Part shown: positions 27,340 to 36,129 of the stretch, in pieces | How positions within the stretch are numbered: the stretch's first letter is position 1 | How the letters are laid out: the number at the start of each line of letters is the position of its first letter | From: a virus | IMG/VR virus record: IMGVR_UViG_3300009551_000014 | Coordinates: 1-62,758 of that record | DNA length: 62,758 bases | Direction: 5' to 3' (one strand) | Notes under the pieces: generated by a model | What the model saw: only the letters and a program-made list of their open reading frames with translations | What the model was told of the DNA's origin: nothing | Databases searched by the model: none | Program-made: the position numbers and the translations under genes

Positions 27340-27542
27340 CCAAGGGGCAGAGATGGTTAGTATTGTCAGGTGGACTAACTGGCGCCACGCTGGCGGGAAT
27401 GTGCGTGTCATTGTTACTTCCGCTTCATGGGTATCTGATCGACACGAATATCGGACTCTCGTCCCTCTCCGTATGGGCATGGTTGAAGTGGGATGCCAAA
27501 CGGAAGAAGACTCGCCGCCGAACAGGGCTATGGGATCGCTAG
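27336..27542 (+). CDS. Small membrane protein (68 aa), probable CTG start
   Basis: WLVLSGGLTGATLAGMCVSL and LLPLHGYLIDTN form one or two membrane segments; a basic tail (KWDAKRKKTRRRTGLWDR) follows. No ATG, GTG or TTG is well placed, but CTG at 27336 would create the usual four-base NTGA overlap with the preceding stop. The alternative is TTG near 27363. Confidence 0.45.
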   Translation: MTKGQRWLVLSGGLTGATLAGMCVSLLLPLHGYLIDTNIGLSSLSVWAWLKWDAKRKKTRRRTGLWDR

Positions 27543-29969
27543 ATGAATGATGTGCAACAGTTCCTTGAAGCAGTATTCGAATCCACAGGTGACGGTTTCT
27601 TAGCTGTCGTCAAAGTATCCCTGAACGACGAGGGCAAGCCTGATTGGGACAACACCCGTACTATGTACTTTGAGGTACAGGCGGGTGTTCCTAATGTTCC
27701 GGACTATGGCATCTTCACAAGTGACTGCGAGTGGTATTTCTCGCCGAGCTTGTTCTCTTCCCGCAGCCGTAGGAAGGAGTACGTTCTAGAGGCTGGCGTT
27801 CTATGGGTGGACTTCGACCGTGAGGTTGACATTGAGTCCTTGAATCCTCGTCCGTCCATCGTAGTGAATACGAGCCCTAACAGGTGCCATGTATACTGTG
27901 TCCTTGATGAAGCACTGCCAGTTGATAGTCTTGAGTCCTTTAATCGAAAACTGGCTTACTCATACGATGGTGACCATTCCGGATGGGACGCGAATCAGCT
28001 TCTCCGTCTCCCAGCTGGAGTCAACGCTAAGCGGGATACCCCCTATCATGTGTCCCTCGAACATATCGATCCATTCCAATACCGGTTGACAGACTTCGAT
28101 CATCTAGAAGAGGTGGGGGCTACCTACGCAGGTGACTATCAGGTTACTGTCATGCCTGATAACATCTCCGAGGACCGAGAGGCTGTCGTCGCCGAGTATG
28201 GCGAGCGGCTGTCTCGGCGTACGTGGGACATCTTGGAGAACCGGCAGGAAGCTGGCTCTAAGCGCTCTGGTGCTCTCTGGTCCATCTACGAAGAGCTGTT
28301 CACGCTGGGGATGTCTCTTGAGCAGGCGTACGTTCTGATCAAGGGCACCCCCAATGACAAGTTCTCGCACCTCGGCGGCGAGAAACTGTGGAACGATATT
28401 GATCGAGGCTTCAGCAATCAGCGGTTTAAAAAGGGCCAGGACATCCGGGATCAGCTTGCTGAGATAGACCACCGCAAGGGCATGCTGGCCAAGGAGAAGG
28501 CTAATAAGCAGGGCGTGCTCATCGCTGATGACATGGAGATACGCGGAAAGCTCTTCATGACTGAAGCAGGGGATTGCTTCTACCTGGAATACGGGGTGGA
28601 CGGAAATATCCTGTATACGGTGGACCGGCAGAACTCTGACTTTGGCATGCTCATGTTCTCGCGGTACGACGTGAACCCTGCGAGCAACGATGCAGCCATG
28701 GTGATCGAGGTTATCCGCATTCGTTGCCGGACTCACGAACCCCAGCCTGTCTACTCTGTAGCCCATTACGACAGCACAGAGAACGTGTGCTACGTCAACA
28801 GGTTTGATAACAACTACTACCGGATAGCCGTGGATGGCGTCTTTCTACACCACAATGGTGACGATGGCGTATTCTTCCTGAACCCTCCCAGCGCTAAGCC
28901 ATGGGAGTATCAGGAGGATGGTACGTCTGGCGTATGGGAGTCCACAGTCTTCTCATCGCTGAACGTTGAGCACGGACAGCCCAAGGACGTGATCAACCAT
29001 ATCCTGAAGACCTGGGTCATGTCAGTGTTCTTCGGTAGCATTGTGCCGGTGAAGCCCATCCTGCTGTTCTACGGTGACCCGGGCTCGGGTAAGACGGTGA
29101 CGGTGAACGCTATCGCTCAGACCATTCTAGGGCTTACACAGTGGGCGCAGTGCTTCCCGGACAAGGTAGAGGACTTCTACCTACAGACCTCTCAATACGA
29201 CTTCATGTTCTATGACAATGTGGAGTCACTGAAGACCTGGATGCGTGATGGACTCGATGTCGCTTCGACCGGTGGGATGGTATCCACTCGACGACTATAT
29301 AAGAACACAGAGCTGGTGTCTTTCAACGTCTCTTGCTCTCTTGCCATCACGACAGTCAATCCAAAGTTCCTCAAGTACTCAGACGTCCTTGAGCGCATTA
29401 TACCTATTCATGTTGTACGCTGGAATGGAAACAGGGGTCTACGACAAATCGTTGAAGCCATTTCTGCGGCCCGCAACGAATTGATGTCAGAGCTCTTAGA
29501 CGAGGTGCGCAAGTGCCTGCACGTGATCGCCTCGCCTAGGTATAAGGAAATTCTAGGATACTCGTATCAGGATCTGTTGTCTGACTTCCATGCTTTTATG
29601 CGCGTGACGTGTGAGAGTGCTGGTCGAGAGTTCGATGATCACTTCGACTTTGTAATCAGCTCTCGTACACAGGATATGCGTGAGCACAATGTCATCGTGC
29701 GCTGTGTAGAGTCCTGGCTTGAGGATCCGTCGAGGTTCGATAAGGGGTTTACCTCAAAGTTCTTGTATGACCGTTGGTCTCAGGGTCCTGATGGGCCCGC
29801 GTTCCGTCGTCAGTTCAAGTCCCCTCGGGCGTTGGGGTTGCTGTTGAGCCACAAGACGTTCGAGTTGGACATGGCAAAGTTGGGACTGAAGTGCAGCGTG
29901 GTGCAGAAGGCTACTGGGAATGAATATGTTTTTAGCGGCAGTCTAGACAGATCCAGGGCTATGGCGTAG
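27543..29969 (+). CDS. Primase-helicase (PrimPol-type domain plus helicase ATPase)
   Basis: 808 residues. The first 200 look like a primase-polymerase: metal-binding VDFDREVD in LWVDFD near residue 84, a strand with SPNRCHVYCVLDEALP near 112, and DANQLLRLPAGVNAKRDT near 149. The C-terminal half is a P-loop ATPase with FYGDPGSGKTVTVNAIAQT near residue 508 and FMFYDNVESL near 556, similar to phage and plasmid superfamily 3 helicases. It should open and prime the replication fork. It is the first large replication gene, adjoining a WhiB-HTH regulator. Confidence 0.72.
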   Translation: MNDVQQFLEAVFESTGDGFLAVVKVSLNDEGKPDWDNTRTMYFEVQAGVPNVPDYGIFTSDCEWYFSPSLFSSRSRRKEYVLEAGVLWVDFDREVDIESLNPRPSIVVNTSPNRCHVYCVLDEALPVDSLESFNRKLAYSYDGDHSGWDANQLLRLPAGVNAKRDTPYHVSLEHIDPFQYRLTDFDHLEEVGATYAGDYQVTVMPDNISEDREAVVAEYGERLSRRTWDILENRQEAGSKRSGALWSIYEELFTLGMSLEQAYVLIKGTPNDKFSHLGGEKLWNDIDRGFSNQRFKKGQDIRDQLAEIDHRKGMLAKEKANKQGVLIADDMEIRGKLFMTEAGDCFYLEYGVDGNILYTVDRQNSDFGMLMFSRYDVNPASNDAAMVIEVIRIRCRTHEPQPVYSVAHYDSTENVCYVNRFDNNYYRIAVDGVFLHHNGDDGVFFLNPPSAKPWEYQEDGTSGVWESTVFSSLNVEHGQPKDVINHILKTWVMSVFFGSIVPVKPILLFYGDPGSGKTVTVNAIAQTILGLTQWAQCFPDKVEDFYLQTSQYDFMFYDNVESLKTWMRDGLDVASTGGMVSTRRLYKNTELVSFNVSCSLAITTVNPKFLKYSDVLERIIPIHVVRWNGNRGLRQIVEAISAARNELMSELLDEVRKCLHVIASPRYKEILGYSYQDLLSDFHAFMRVTCESAGREFDDHFDFVISSRTQDMREHNVIVRCVESWLEDPSRFDKGFTSKFLYDRWSQGPDGPAFRRQFKSPRALGLLLSHKTFELDMAKLGLKCSVVQKATGNEYVFSGSLDRSRAMA

Positions 29970-29978
29970 GGTGGATAT

Positions 29979-30434
29979 ATGACTAGTAACGGAAGCGCAC
30001 AGCGAGGGCGAGCCGACTGGGGTACGACTCTGTCCCGGGATTGGTACGACAAGGCAGCATGTAGGGAGAATGCAGAAGCTGAATACGCGTTCTTCTACGC
30101 TCCCGCTAAGTACCGCAACCAGGCCATCAAAACTTTCTGTCATGAAGCATGCCCTGTGAAGGCTGAGTGTGGGCAGTTTGGCGAGGAAAGCATGTCAGAA
30201 GGCGTATGGGGAGGTGTCCACAGAACCATGGCTGAAGCCCAGCAGCTCAACAATCGGGGGTCCTCTATCCGGTACCATGAGAGAGACCAGGCGCGGGAGA
30301 GCATCGCCAAGATGTATACGAACGGCAGGAGTCTGCGGCACATCGCACAAGAGATGCGATGCAGCGACCGTACCGTGAGGGACTTCCTGGTTGAGTCCGG
30401 CGTCCCGATCAGGAGTTCGGCTAGTGGGCGCTAG
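29979..30434 (+). CDS. WhiB-like protein with C-terminal helix-turn-helix
   Basis: 151 residues. The WhiB core has WYDKAACRENAEAEYAFFYA, then CHEACPVKAEC and EGVWGGVHRTMAEAQ. The middle pair is C-x3-C instead of the usual C-x2-C. Residues 108-148 (IAKMYTNGRSLRHIAQEMRC then SDRTVRDFLVESG) form a helix-turn-helix resembling sigma-region 4 or resolvase C-termini, so this protein can probably bind DNA by itself. Likely a phage transcription regulator acting with the host sigma factor. Confidence 0.75.
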   Translation: MTSNGSAQRGRADWGTTLSRDWYDKAACRENAEAEYAFFYAPAKYRNQAIKTFCHEACPVKAECGQFGEESMSEGVWGGVHRTMAEAQQLNNRGSSIRYHERDQARESIAKMYTNGRSLRHIAQEMRCSDRTVRDFLVESGVPIRSSASGR

Positions 30435-30759
30435 GCCTTGGACCCCAGAACAGAGGCGTGAGCATGCCGAGCGCATGAAAGAGTATTGGCGTACTCATGA
30501 GCATCCGCGTAAGGGACAGCCCACACGGCCCGAGACTAAGGCCCTCATGAGGGAAGCTATGAGTCGGGAAAGGCTAGAGCAGAAGGGCTACTGCAAGAGC
30601 TGTGGTGGCCCTCTGTTCTCCAATAAGAGCGCGGACCTAGGGTATGGCCCTGACTGCCTGGTGAAGGCGGTAGAAGCAGGTGAGATCACATATGATCAAT
30701 ATGCTGACATGGTATTGGAGATTGGTCTAGATGCCCAGAGCGGCGAAGAGAGCGCATGA
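30424..30759 (+). CDS. NUMOD3-like and DUF6011-like protein (111 aa)
   Basis: GTG start overlapping the previous gene. The N-terminal PWTPEQRREHAERMKEYW and RPETKALMREAMSRERLEQK resemble nuclease-associated modular repeats. CKSCGGPLFSNKSADLGYGP then DCLVKAVE is the DUF6011 zinc motif common in actinophages. Probably nucleic-acid binding. Confidence 0.6.
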   Translation: MGARPWTPEQRREHAERMKEYWRTHEHPRKGQPTRPETKALMREAMSRERLEQKGYCKSCGGPLFSNKSADLGYGPDCLVKAVEAGEITYDQYADMVLEIGLDAQSGEESA

Positions 30760-30967
30760 CATCGTCGTAGTGCGCACGCGTCGAGGAACTGTGTTCGCGT
30801 ATGTGACCAAGAGCCATCAAACGGTGCGCATGCATTGTAAGGCCTTTGACTTCATGGAGTCGTTCAACATGGCAGAGCGCCGTATACTCCAAATGTTCCC
30901 TAAGTCTGTGATAGAGTGGGATAACGTGCAAGTTGAGCGCGGCGTAGCCTTTGGATGGTTGGATTGA
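30731..30967 (+). CDS. Hypothetical basic protein (78 aa)
   Basis: VVVRTRRGTVFAYVTKSHQT then CKAFDFMESFNMAERRILQM. Beta-alpha protein without recognised family. It overlaps the helicase start by four bases if that start is TTG 30964. Confidence 0.55.
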   Translation: MPRAAKRAHDIVVVRTRRGTVFAYVTKSHQTVRMHCKAFDFMESFNMAERRILQMFPKSVIEWDNVQVERGVAFGWLD

Positions 30968-32313
30968 TCAAGCTAGATCCCTACCAAGTAGAGTCGTCAG
31001 ACTTCCTAGCAGAGCGCACCAGAGCGCTTCTCCTAGACGAGCAAGGGGTAGGGAAGACCTATCCAACCATCCGAGCAGCCAAGGACACGGACAACGGCTA
31101 TCCATGGCTTGTTACGGCCCCAGCCTACCTACTGCCAACCTGGCGCAAGTGCATACGCGAGATGCACACCTATAACGATGTAGCCATTGCCAACGGCACA
31201 CCTAAGCAGCGACTAGACGCACTGACGTCCGGCCGCTCTTTTGTGTTGACATCGTATAACAACTGGACGAGCGAGCAATACTCGTCCATGTGGACAGGCA
31301 AGTGGAACTATGCCTTTGACGAGATCCATCGTATCAGAGGCCGTAATTCCAAGTGGACCAAGCAAATACTCAAGGCGGGTTCATCAAGGAACGTATTCTC
31401 TAAATTCTGGGGCTTGACCGGTACCCCCATGGTTAGGGATCCTGGCGACCTGTTCCCTCTGCTCAAGCTCATGGATCCACAGAGCTTCACGTCTTACTGG
31501 AAGTTCGTCGGGCAGTGGTGCGACCTGCGCACTACGCCATGGGCTACCGAGGTGGGACAGCTTAAGGAAGGGGTCGAGGGTGAGTTCTGGGAAATGGTCA
31601 GGCGGTACTCTCTGCGCCGGTCCACACAGGATGTGCCCGAGCTGCGGGATCTCACCCACACATACAACGAAGTCCTTGTGGATCTGCCCGCGAGCGTTGT
31701 CAAGACGTGCAAGGATGCGGTCAAGAACTATGTTATTGAGCATCCTGATATCGATACACCTGAAGCAGTATCCTCAGGCGGTGCTCTTGTCCAGAAGCTC
31801 CGGCAGATGACCACAGTCCCCCCGACCAAGACCAACCCTAAGCTTGATGCTCTGATGGATCTGTTAGAGGATCATCAAGAGCCTGTGATCGTATGGTGCT
31901 GGTATAGAGCTACGGCTAATGCCATTATGGATCGGCTGGAGTCAAACAGTCGTCCAGCGGCGATGTTCACCGGGGATACCTCGGCCAAGGGCAAAGAGAT
32001 AAATCTACAGTGGTTCTACACTAGTGTGAGCGATAACGAGAACCCCATCATGGTAGCAACTATCAGTGCCATGAAGGAGGGTGTAAACATGCAGGCAGCA
32101 CGGACACAGATATTCATGGAAGAATCATATCTGCCTGCTGATAATGCTCAGGCTATAGCCAGATCGAAGCGACGGGGGCAGACTAAGCCAGTGAACGTAT
32201 ATCATATTCATGCTAGCGACTCTATCGACATAAAGGTGCACAGCCTACAGGAGAACCGGGAGTCTGGAATTCTCCGCGCAATGCTTGAACACATTCGAAA
32301 GGATTTCTCATGA
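30964..32313 (+). CDS. SNF2/DEAD-like superfamily 2 helicase
   Basis: 449 residues. Motif I LLLDEQGVGKTYPTI near residue 25, Ia TAPAYLLPTW near 47, II FDEIHRI near 118, III LTGTPM near 153, IV-like VIVWCWYRATANAIMD near 310, V TISAMKEGVNMQAA near 365 and VI QAIARSKRRGQ near 396. It translocates on DNA and may remodel complexes or assist recombination. TTG 30964 gives an NTGA overlap; ATG 30955 would add three residues. Confidence 0.82.
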   Translation: MIKLDPYQVESSDFLAERTRALLLDEQGVGKTYPTIRAAKDTDNGYPWLVTAPAYLLPTWRKCIREMHTYNDVAIANGTPKQRLDALTSGRSFVLTSYNNWTSEQYSSMWTGKWNYAFDEIHRIRGRNSKWTKQILKAGSSRNVFSKFWGLTGTPMVRDPGDLFPLLKLMDPQSFTSYWKFVGQWCDLRTTPWATEVGQLKEGVEGEFWEMVRRYSLRRSTQDVPELRDLTHTYNEVLVDLPASVVKTCKDAVKNYVIEHPDIDTPEAVSSGGALVQKLRQMTTVPPTKTNPKLDALMDLLEDHQEPVIVWCWYRATANAIMDRLESNSRPAAMFTGDTSAKGKEINLQWFYTSVSDNENPIMVATISAMKEGVNMQAARTQIFMEESYLPADNAQAIARSKRRGQTKPVNVYHIHASDSIDIKVHSLQENRESGILRAMLEHIRKDFS

Positions 32314-32963
32314 GTGGATTCTTCAATGATGATTGGATTTCCAATCTATACAAAAGTGCTGGAGTAGGCGTGTACGGTGGAGTTCCTGTGTATCAGGTGA
32401 CAGCAGACAAAAAGGTATACATATCAGGGCCCATGCGAGGGTATGCTGATTATAACTATCCTGCGTTCCATGCGGCTGCTAAGTCGCTGGAAGCTGAAGG
32501 ATATAAGGTCCTTAATCCGGCGGAGAATTTCAACGGTGCAACTGACCTTGAATTCGAGACGTATATGCGTGAAGATATAAGCATGCTTTTGAAGGCTACT
32601 CATATCTACATGCTCAAGGGATGGCAGAACTCTGATGGTGCGCGTCTTGAGTTGGCTATCGCTAAGGCTCTGGGACTTGAGGTCTCGTATCAGACAGACA
32701 ACGCTGAGCCTGTGGAGCTTGAGGCCGCTCGCATCGTACGTAACGGCGCGCGAGAGCAGATCTACGGGCATCCCAGCAAGGATCTCGGACGTACGGGAAC
32801 ATTCTGGGGTGTCGAGGGGCGAGAGGTCGCGCTGCGCATGATTCAGATGAAGATCAGTCGCCTGATGTCTACACCGGACCACAGGGACAGCATCGTGGAT
32901 ATCATCGGCTACGCCATCGTATACGCGCGTATGGTGCTGGAGGAGCAGCCGGATGCACATTGA
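32310..32963 (+). CDS. DUF4406 plus DUF6378 fusion, nucleotide-metabolism-like
   Basis: 217 residues in two parts. Residues 35-130: KVYISGPMRGYADYNYPAFH, NPAENF and GWQNSDGARLELAIAKALG match DUF4406, a relative of nucleoside deoxyribosyltransferases. Residues 140-215: AREQIYGHPSKDLGRTGTFW and ISRLMSTPDHRDSIVDIIGY match DUF6378, a MazG-like helical domain. The fusion points to clean-up or salvage of modified nucleotides. Confidence 0.7.
   Translation: MSGFFNDDWISNLYKSAGVGVYGGVPVYQVTADKKVYISGPMRGYADYNYPAFHAAAKSLEAEGYKVLNPAENFNGATDLEFETYMREDISMLLKATHIYMLKGWQNSDGARLELAIAKALGLEVSYQTDNAEPVELEAARIVRNGAREQIYGHPSKDLGRTGTFWGVEGREVALRMIQMKISRLMSTPDHRDSIVDIIGYAIVYARMVLEEQPDAH
32579..32588. repeat. AAGCATGCTT palindrome, copy 5
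   Basis: Perfect palindrome within the DUF4406 gene, context ATAAGCATGCTTTT. Confidence 0.6.
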
Positions 32964-33138
32964 GGTAGAGCATGTCATGGCTGGTGGTGCGGAGGTGTTT
33001 CTAGTGTGCCCTGACTGTCCAGACTGGATAGGTCACGAGGTAGGCAACGGCTGCACAATATCGGAACTTTTGTTTTTTGAGTACGATCACCTAAACAGTG
33101 ACGAGCATTGCTTAGGCGAGAGGCCGCGCGTTGACTAG
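32953..33138 (+). CDS. Hypothetical zinc-binding protein (61 aa)
   Basis: FLVCPDCPDWIGHEV has a C-x2-C pair; NGCTISELL and SDEHCLG add Cys and His, suggesting a small zinc site. ATG 32953 overlaps the previous gene by 11 bases. Confidence 0.55.
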   Translation: MHIEVEHVMAGGAEVFLVCPDCPDWIGHEVGNGCTISELLFFEYDHLNSDEHCLGERPRVD

Positions 33139-34279
33139 AGAAATGAACATAAGCATCACGGAGCTTGGAAGATTCCTGAGATGCAGGCGCCAGTGGTGGA
33201 TTTCTTCCCCTAACGGAATGTCGCTCAAGAAAAAGGGCGCACCACAACAGAAGTTCTATATCGGTACGGCCTTCCACAAGGCCTGCGAACTAAATGCTCT
33301 GCACCCTAAGGAAGACATCTATGAGCTGACATATGATTGGCTCAATAAGGAAGCTGACAAGATAGCTGCTAAGTACCATGAACAAGTAGGTACCCCGCTG
33401 TCTGATCAGGAAAAGGACTTGCTTCTAGAGTCCCGGTCCATGGTTCTCGGCATGGTGCAACGATACTTTGCAAAGTACGGCACTGATAACCCCATTGCTC
33501 CGTTCAAGTACGTAGCGCCAGAGGTCAGCTTCAAGATTCCGCTTCTCTCCGACCGCCCTGTGTACCTCGTCGGTACTATCGATGGCGTGGGCATAGACGA
33601 GTTTGGCGCCCTCGGCGTGGTAGAGCACAAGACGTTCTCGCCGGGGCGAGCCAAGAAAGAGGTTGATTACGAGATGGACGCTCAGACCATGGGGTATCAG
33701 TATGCCCTGTGGCGTCTCACTGGGGTGATGCCTAGCTGGTCCATGTATGACGGAGTGGCCAAGGCTATTCCCGTAGCACCGAGGGTGCTACGGAATGGGA
33801 AGCTGAGCGTTGACAAGTCCACTCCTACGACTTATGCGCTGTACCTGCAAGCCATCTTGGACAACGATGAGGATCCTGATGGTCCTAGGTTTGCTGACAT
33901 CCTTGAAAAGCTAGCCTTCCAGGACAGTGCAGCGGGCGCGGATCCCTTCTTCACACGGTACTACGTGAGCACGAAGCGCAAGGCCCTTGAGACGTTTGAG
34001 CAGAACCTGCTCTCGCAAGCTCGGGACATGTGGGTAGCACGTGATGACTCTGAGAAACGATATCCTCACCGTCCGTGGACAGGCTGTAGCGATTGCGACT
34101 TTCGAGACGTCTGCGATGCTATCCAGTATCAGGAAGACGTTGACAAGGTGGCGGAAGCTTCTTACACTATAGGAACATATGGCACTGCTGAAGCTCTTAA
34201 GGACCTGACTCCACAGACTGTCACGGACGTAGAGTCGTTGAAGGCTGCCATAGCAAACAAGAGAGGTGCTAGTGTCTAG
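33131..34279 (+). CDS. Cas4/RecB-like PD-(D/E)XK exonuclease
   Basis: 382 residues. ITELGRFLRCRRQWWIS near residue 9, a core with GTIDGVGIDEFGALGVVEHK (D and E-x-K metal site) near 145-165, MDAQTMGYQYALWRLTG near 180 and C-terminal WTGCSDCDFRDVCDAI. The Cys in FLRCRR plus three at the end form the Cas4-type iron-sulfur cluster set. It likely resects DNA ends with the neighbouring ATPase. TTG 33131 has GAGG eight bases upstream; ATG 33143 is the alternative. Confidence 0.8.
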   Translation: MTREMNISITELGRFLRCRRQWWISSPNGMSLKKKGAPQQKFYIGTAFHKACELNALHPKEDIYELTYDWLNKEADKIAAKYHEQVGTPLSDQEKDLLLESRSMVLGMVQRYFAKYGTDNPIAPFKYVAPEVSFKIPLLSDRPVYLVGTIDGVGIDEFGALGVVEHKTFSPGRAKKEVDYEMDAQTMGYQYALWRLTGVMPSWSMYDGVAKAIPVAPRVLRNGKLSVDKSTPTTYALYLQAILDNDEDPDGPRFADILEKLAFQDSAAGADPFFTRYYVSTKRKALETFEQNLLSQARDMWVARDDSEKRYPHRPWTGCSDCDFRDVCDAIQYQEDVDKVAEASYTIGTYGTAEALKDLTPQTVTDVESLKAAIANKRGASV

Positions 34280-35018
34280 TTCTCTACTGACTACAGCTCT
34301 GCCTCCTGGCGTCAAGATGGCGTCGGAGTATACGGATGCTGATGGAGTCAACTTGCTCGTCTTCGGGTATCCGGGGGTGGGCAAGACAACGTTCATTACC
34401 AAAGCTCAGGACCATGAGTATGGGCGTGATGTGATCCTTCTGGACTTTGAGAAGGGCATCCGCTCGGTCAGTGATCGTGATGATGTGGCTGTGTATCGGC
34501 CTCCTAACAACAACTGGAACGACGTTGAGAACATCAAGCGTTGGTTGCTTTCTGCGGATCATGGTTATAAGACCATTGGCGTGGATACGCTTACGTCTCT
34601 ACAGCAGTTGGCTGTCGAGTCGGTAACCTCGGGCCAGCCCTCACAACCTGAGTGGGGCAAGGCTAATGAGAAGGTTCTCAAGCTAGTCCGTGACTTCAAA
34701 GAGTTGTCTGTAACCAAGGGCATCAATGTCCTGTTTACAGCGCACGCTAAGGAGATCAAGGACAAGGATGGGGACGTTTACATTCGCTTGGACCTAACTC
34801 CTCAGGTAGAGAACGGGGTCCAGAGAATCGTGGATGCTCTCGGGTACCTTGAGGTTGACCCTACGGGCAAGACAGGCACTCGCAACATGCTGTTTAAAAA
34901 GACTCGCAAGGTCCTGGCAAAGTACCGCCAGCCTGAGAGCGGCCCACAACTACCGCTAGAGATCAAGGACCCGTCTCTCGGTATGATCCTAGACCATATA
35001 CACAAGGGTAAGGAGTGA
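34272..35018 (+). CDS. Sak4-like RecA-fold ATPase
   Basis: 248 residues. LLVFGYPGVGKTTFITKAQ (Walker A) near residue 28, VILLDFEKGIRSV, and TIGVDTLTSLQQLAVE (Walker B region) near 97. Such single-domain RecA-like proteins beside a Cas4-like nuclease and an ssDNA-binding protein form a phage recombination module. GTG 34272 is six bases after AGAGG and is preferred over the GTG at 34266. Confidence 0.78.
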   Translation: MSSSLLTTALPPGVKMASEYTDADGVNLLVFGYPGVGKTTFITKAQDHEYGRDVILLDFEKGIRSVSDRDDVAVYRPPNNNWNDVENIKRWLLSADHGYKTIGVDTLTSLQQLAVESVTSGQPSQPEWGKANEKVLKLVRDFKELSVTKGINVLFTAHAKEIKDKDGDVYIRLDLTPQVENGVQRIVDALGYLEVDPTGKTGTRNMLFKKTRKVLAKYRQPESGPQLPLEIKDPSLGMILDHIHKGKE

Positions 35019-35494
35019 ACGTGCCACCTCGCACGCGCACAACAAAGAAGAAAGCGGAAGCAGAGCAGACCTCTGCGGTCGCGGTAGTAGAATCTCCGAA
35101 GGGAAAGAATCCAATGGTTATCAGCGTAGACTTTACTGGTGCTGACTCGGCTGTCAAGCCCCTAGAGGCTGGTCCGTATCAGGCCAAGGTTCTGGACGTC
35201 TCCCTATCGGAGAAGGCTGGACCGTCAGGTTACCACTCGGTCATCATTGACTGGCAGGTACTTGAGCCGAAGCGCAAGGTACGATTCGATCGGTATTCGC
35301 TCTCTCCGGCAGCCCTGTGGCGCCTCAAGCAGGTGATGACTACTCTGGGTCTTGATGTACCCGAGGGTGAATTCGAGATCGACCCCGCCGAGCTGAAGGG
35401 CCTTGAGGCCACCATCGTTCTTAAGGTTGAGGAGTACAACGGCCGAGAGAACAACCGGGTGGAAGAGGTCAAGCCAGCGGATCCGTTCGCGTAA
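35015..35494 (+). CDS. Probable single-stranded DNA-binding protein, DUF669-like
   Basis: 159 residues; GTGA overlap. Basic, Lys-rich N-terminal 30 residues, then a beta-barrel-like core (AGPYQAKVLDVSLSEKAGPS, VIIDWQVLEPKRKVRF) and TLGLDVPEGEFEIDPAELKG, as in DUF669 and SSB-like phage proteins. Position next to Sak4 and RuvC fits recombination and replication. Confidence 0.65.
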   Translation: MNVPPRTRTTKKKAEAEQTSAVAVVESPKGKNPMVISVDFTGADSAVKPLEAGPYQAKVLDVSLSEKAGPSGYHSVIIDWQVLEPKRKVRFDRYSLSPAALWRLKQVMTTLGLDVPEGEFEIDPAELKGLEATIVLKVEEYNGRENNRVEEVKPADPFA

Positions 35495-35497
35495 AAT

Positions 35498-35935
35498 ATG
35501 TATTGGGTCATAGGTGTTGACCCTGGCCTGACTTCCGGGGTGGCACTCATCAGTGTCACCCCGGAGTCTTGTAAGATAGAACTCATGGGTCAGCGAACAC
35601 CAGAAGAGGTCTCCTATACGCTGCACACGTGCAAGCAACACAGGACAGGGCAACTCGGATACATGTATCTGGCCTATGAGATGTTCAACAGCGCAGGGTA
35701 CAGGACCAAGGAATCTACCACCACTACAGAGCTTGTGGGGTATTTGAAGTACTCTGCCATAGACTACGGGTTCGTCCCTGTTCCACAGACCAACCAGAAC
35801 AGGCTAGCGTTCCTCGGTCCGGCCAAAGTCCTTGCAGCGTCCTGCTACCCCGACACGAAGTTCCGAGTCCATGAGTTGGATGCTTTGGCGCACGCGTTGA
35901 GATGTAAGGACTCTGTGGAGAGAGGCATGATATGA
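35498..35935 (+). CDS. RuvC-like Holliday junction resolvase
   Basis: 145 residues. VIGVDPGLTSGVALIS gives the first catalytic Asp at residue 8; YLAYEMFN supplies Glu near residue 64; HELDALAHALRC supplies the last Asp near residue 130. This is the RNase H-fold resolvase pattern. It would cut branched DNA before packaging. Confidence 0.75.
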   Translation: MYWVIGVDPGLTSGVALISVTPESCKIELMGQRTPEEVSYTLHTCKQHRTGQLGYMYLAYEMFNSAGYRTKESTTTTELVGYLKYSAIDYGFVPVPQTNQNRLAFLGPAKVLAASCYPDTKFRVHELDALAHALRCKDSVERGMI

Positions 35936-36129
35936 AATTCTCCCTAGAGTTTCCGCAATGCTTCGTTTGTCGAACTGCTATTTCCTCTGCGCCAGATACT
36001 TGTGATATATGTCTAGAGCGCGTACACGAGTGGTGTATGGGTCCTGATCATTACCGTGATCTTTTTAATAAGGACACGGGCGATATATTCCGCTATTGTA
36101 TGGAATGTGAAAGGTATTATTACCAGTGA
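35932..36129 (+). CDS. RING/PHD-like zinc protein (65 aa)
   Basis: CFVCRTAISSAPDTCDICLE, then HEWC and CMECERYYYQ: eight metal-binding Cys/His in the cross-brace order of RING or PHD fingers. ATGA overlap. It may mediate protein contacts; nothing else is visible. Confidence 0.6.
   Translation: MKFSLEFPQCFVCRTAISSAPDTCDICLERVHEWCMGPDHYRDLFNKDTGDIFRYCMECERYYYQ

Noticed and set aside
28104-28766. 220-codon antisense frame inside the primase-helicase gene
   Set aside because: Opposes a clearly conserved coding frame; long antisense frames are expected at this codon bias.
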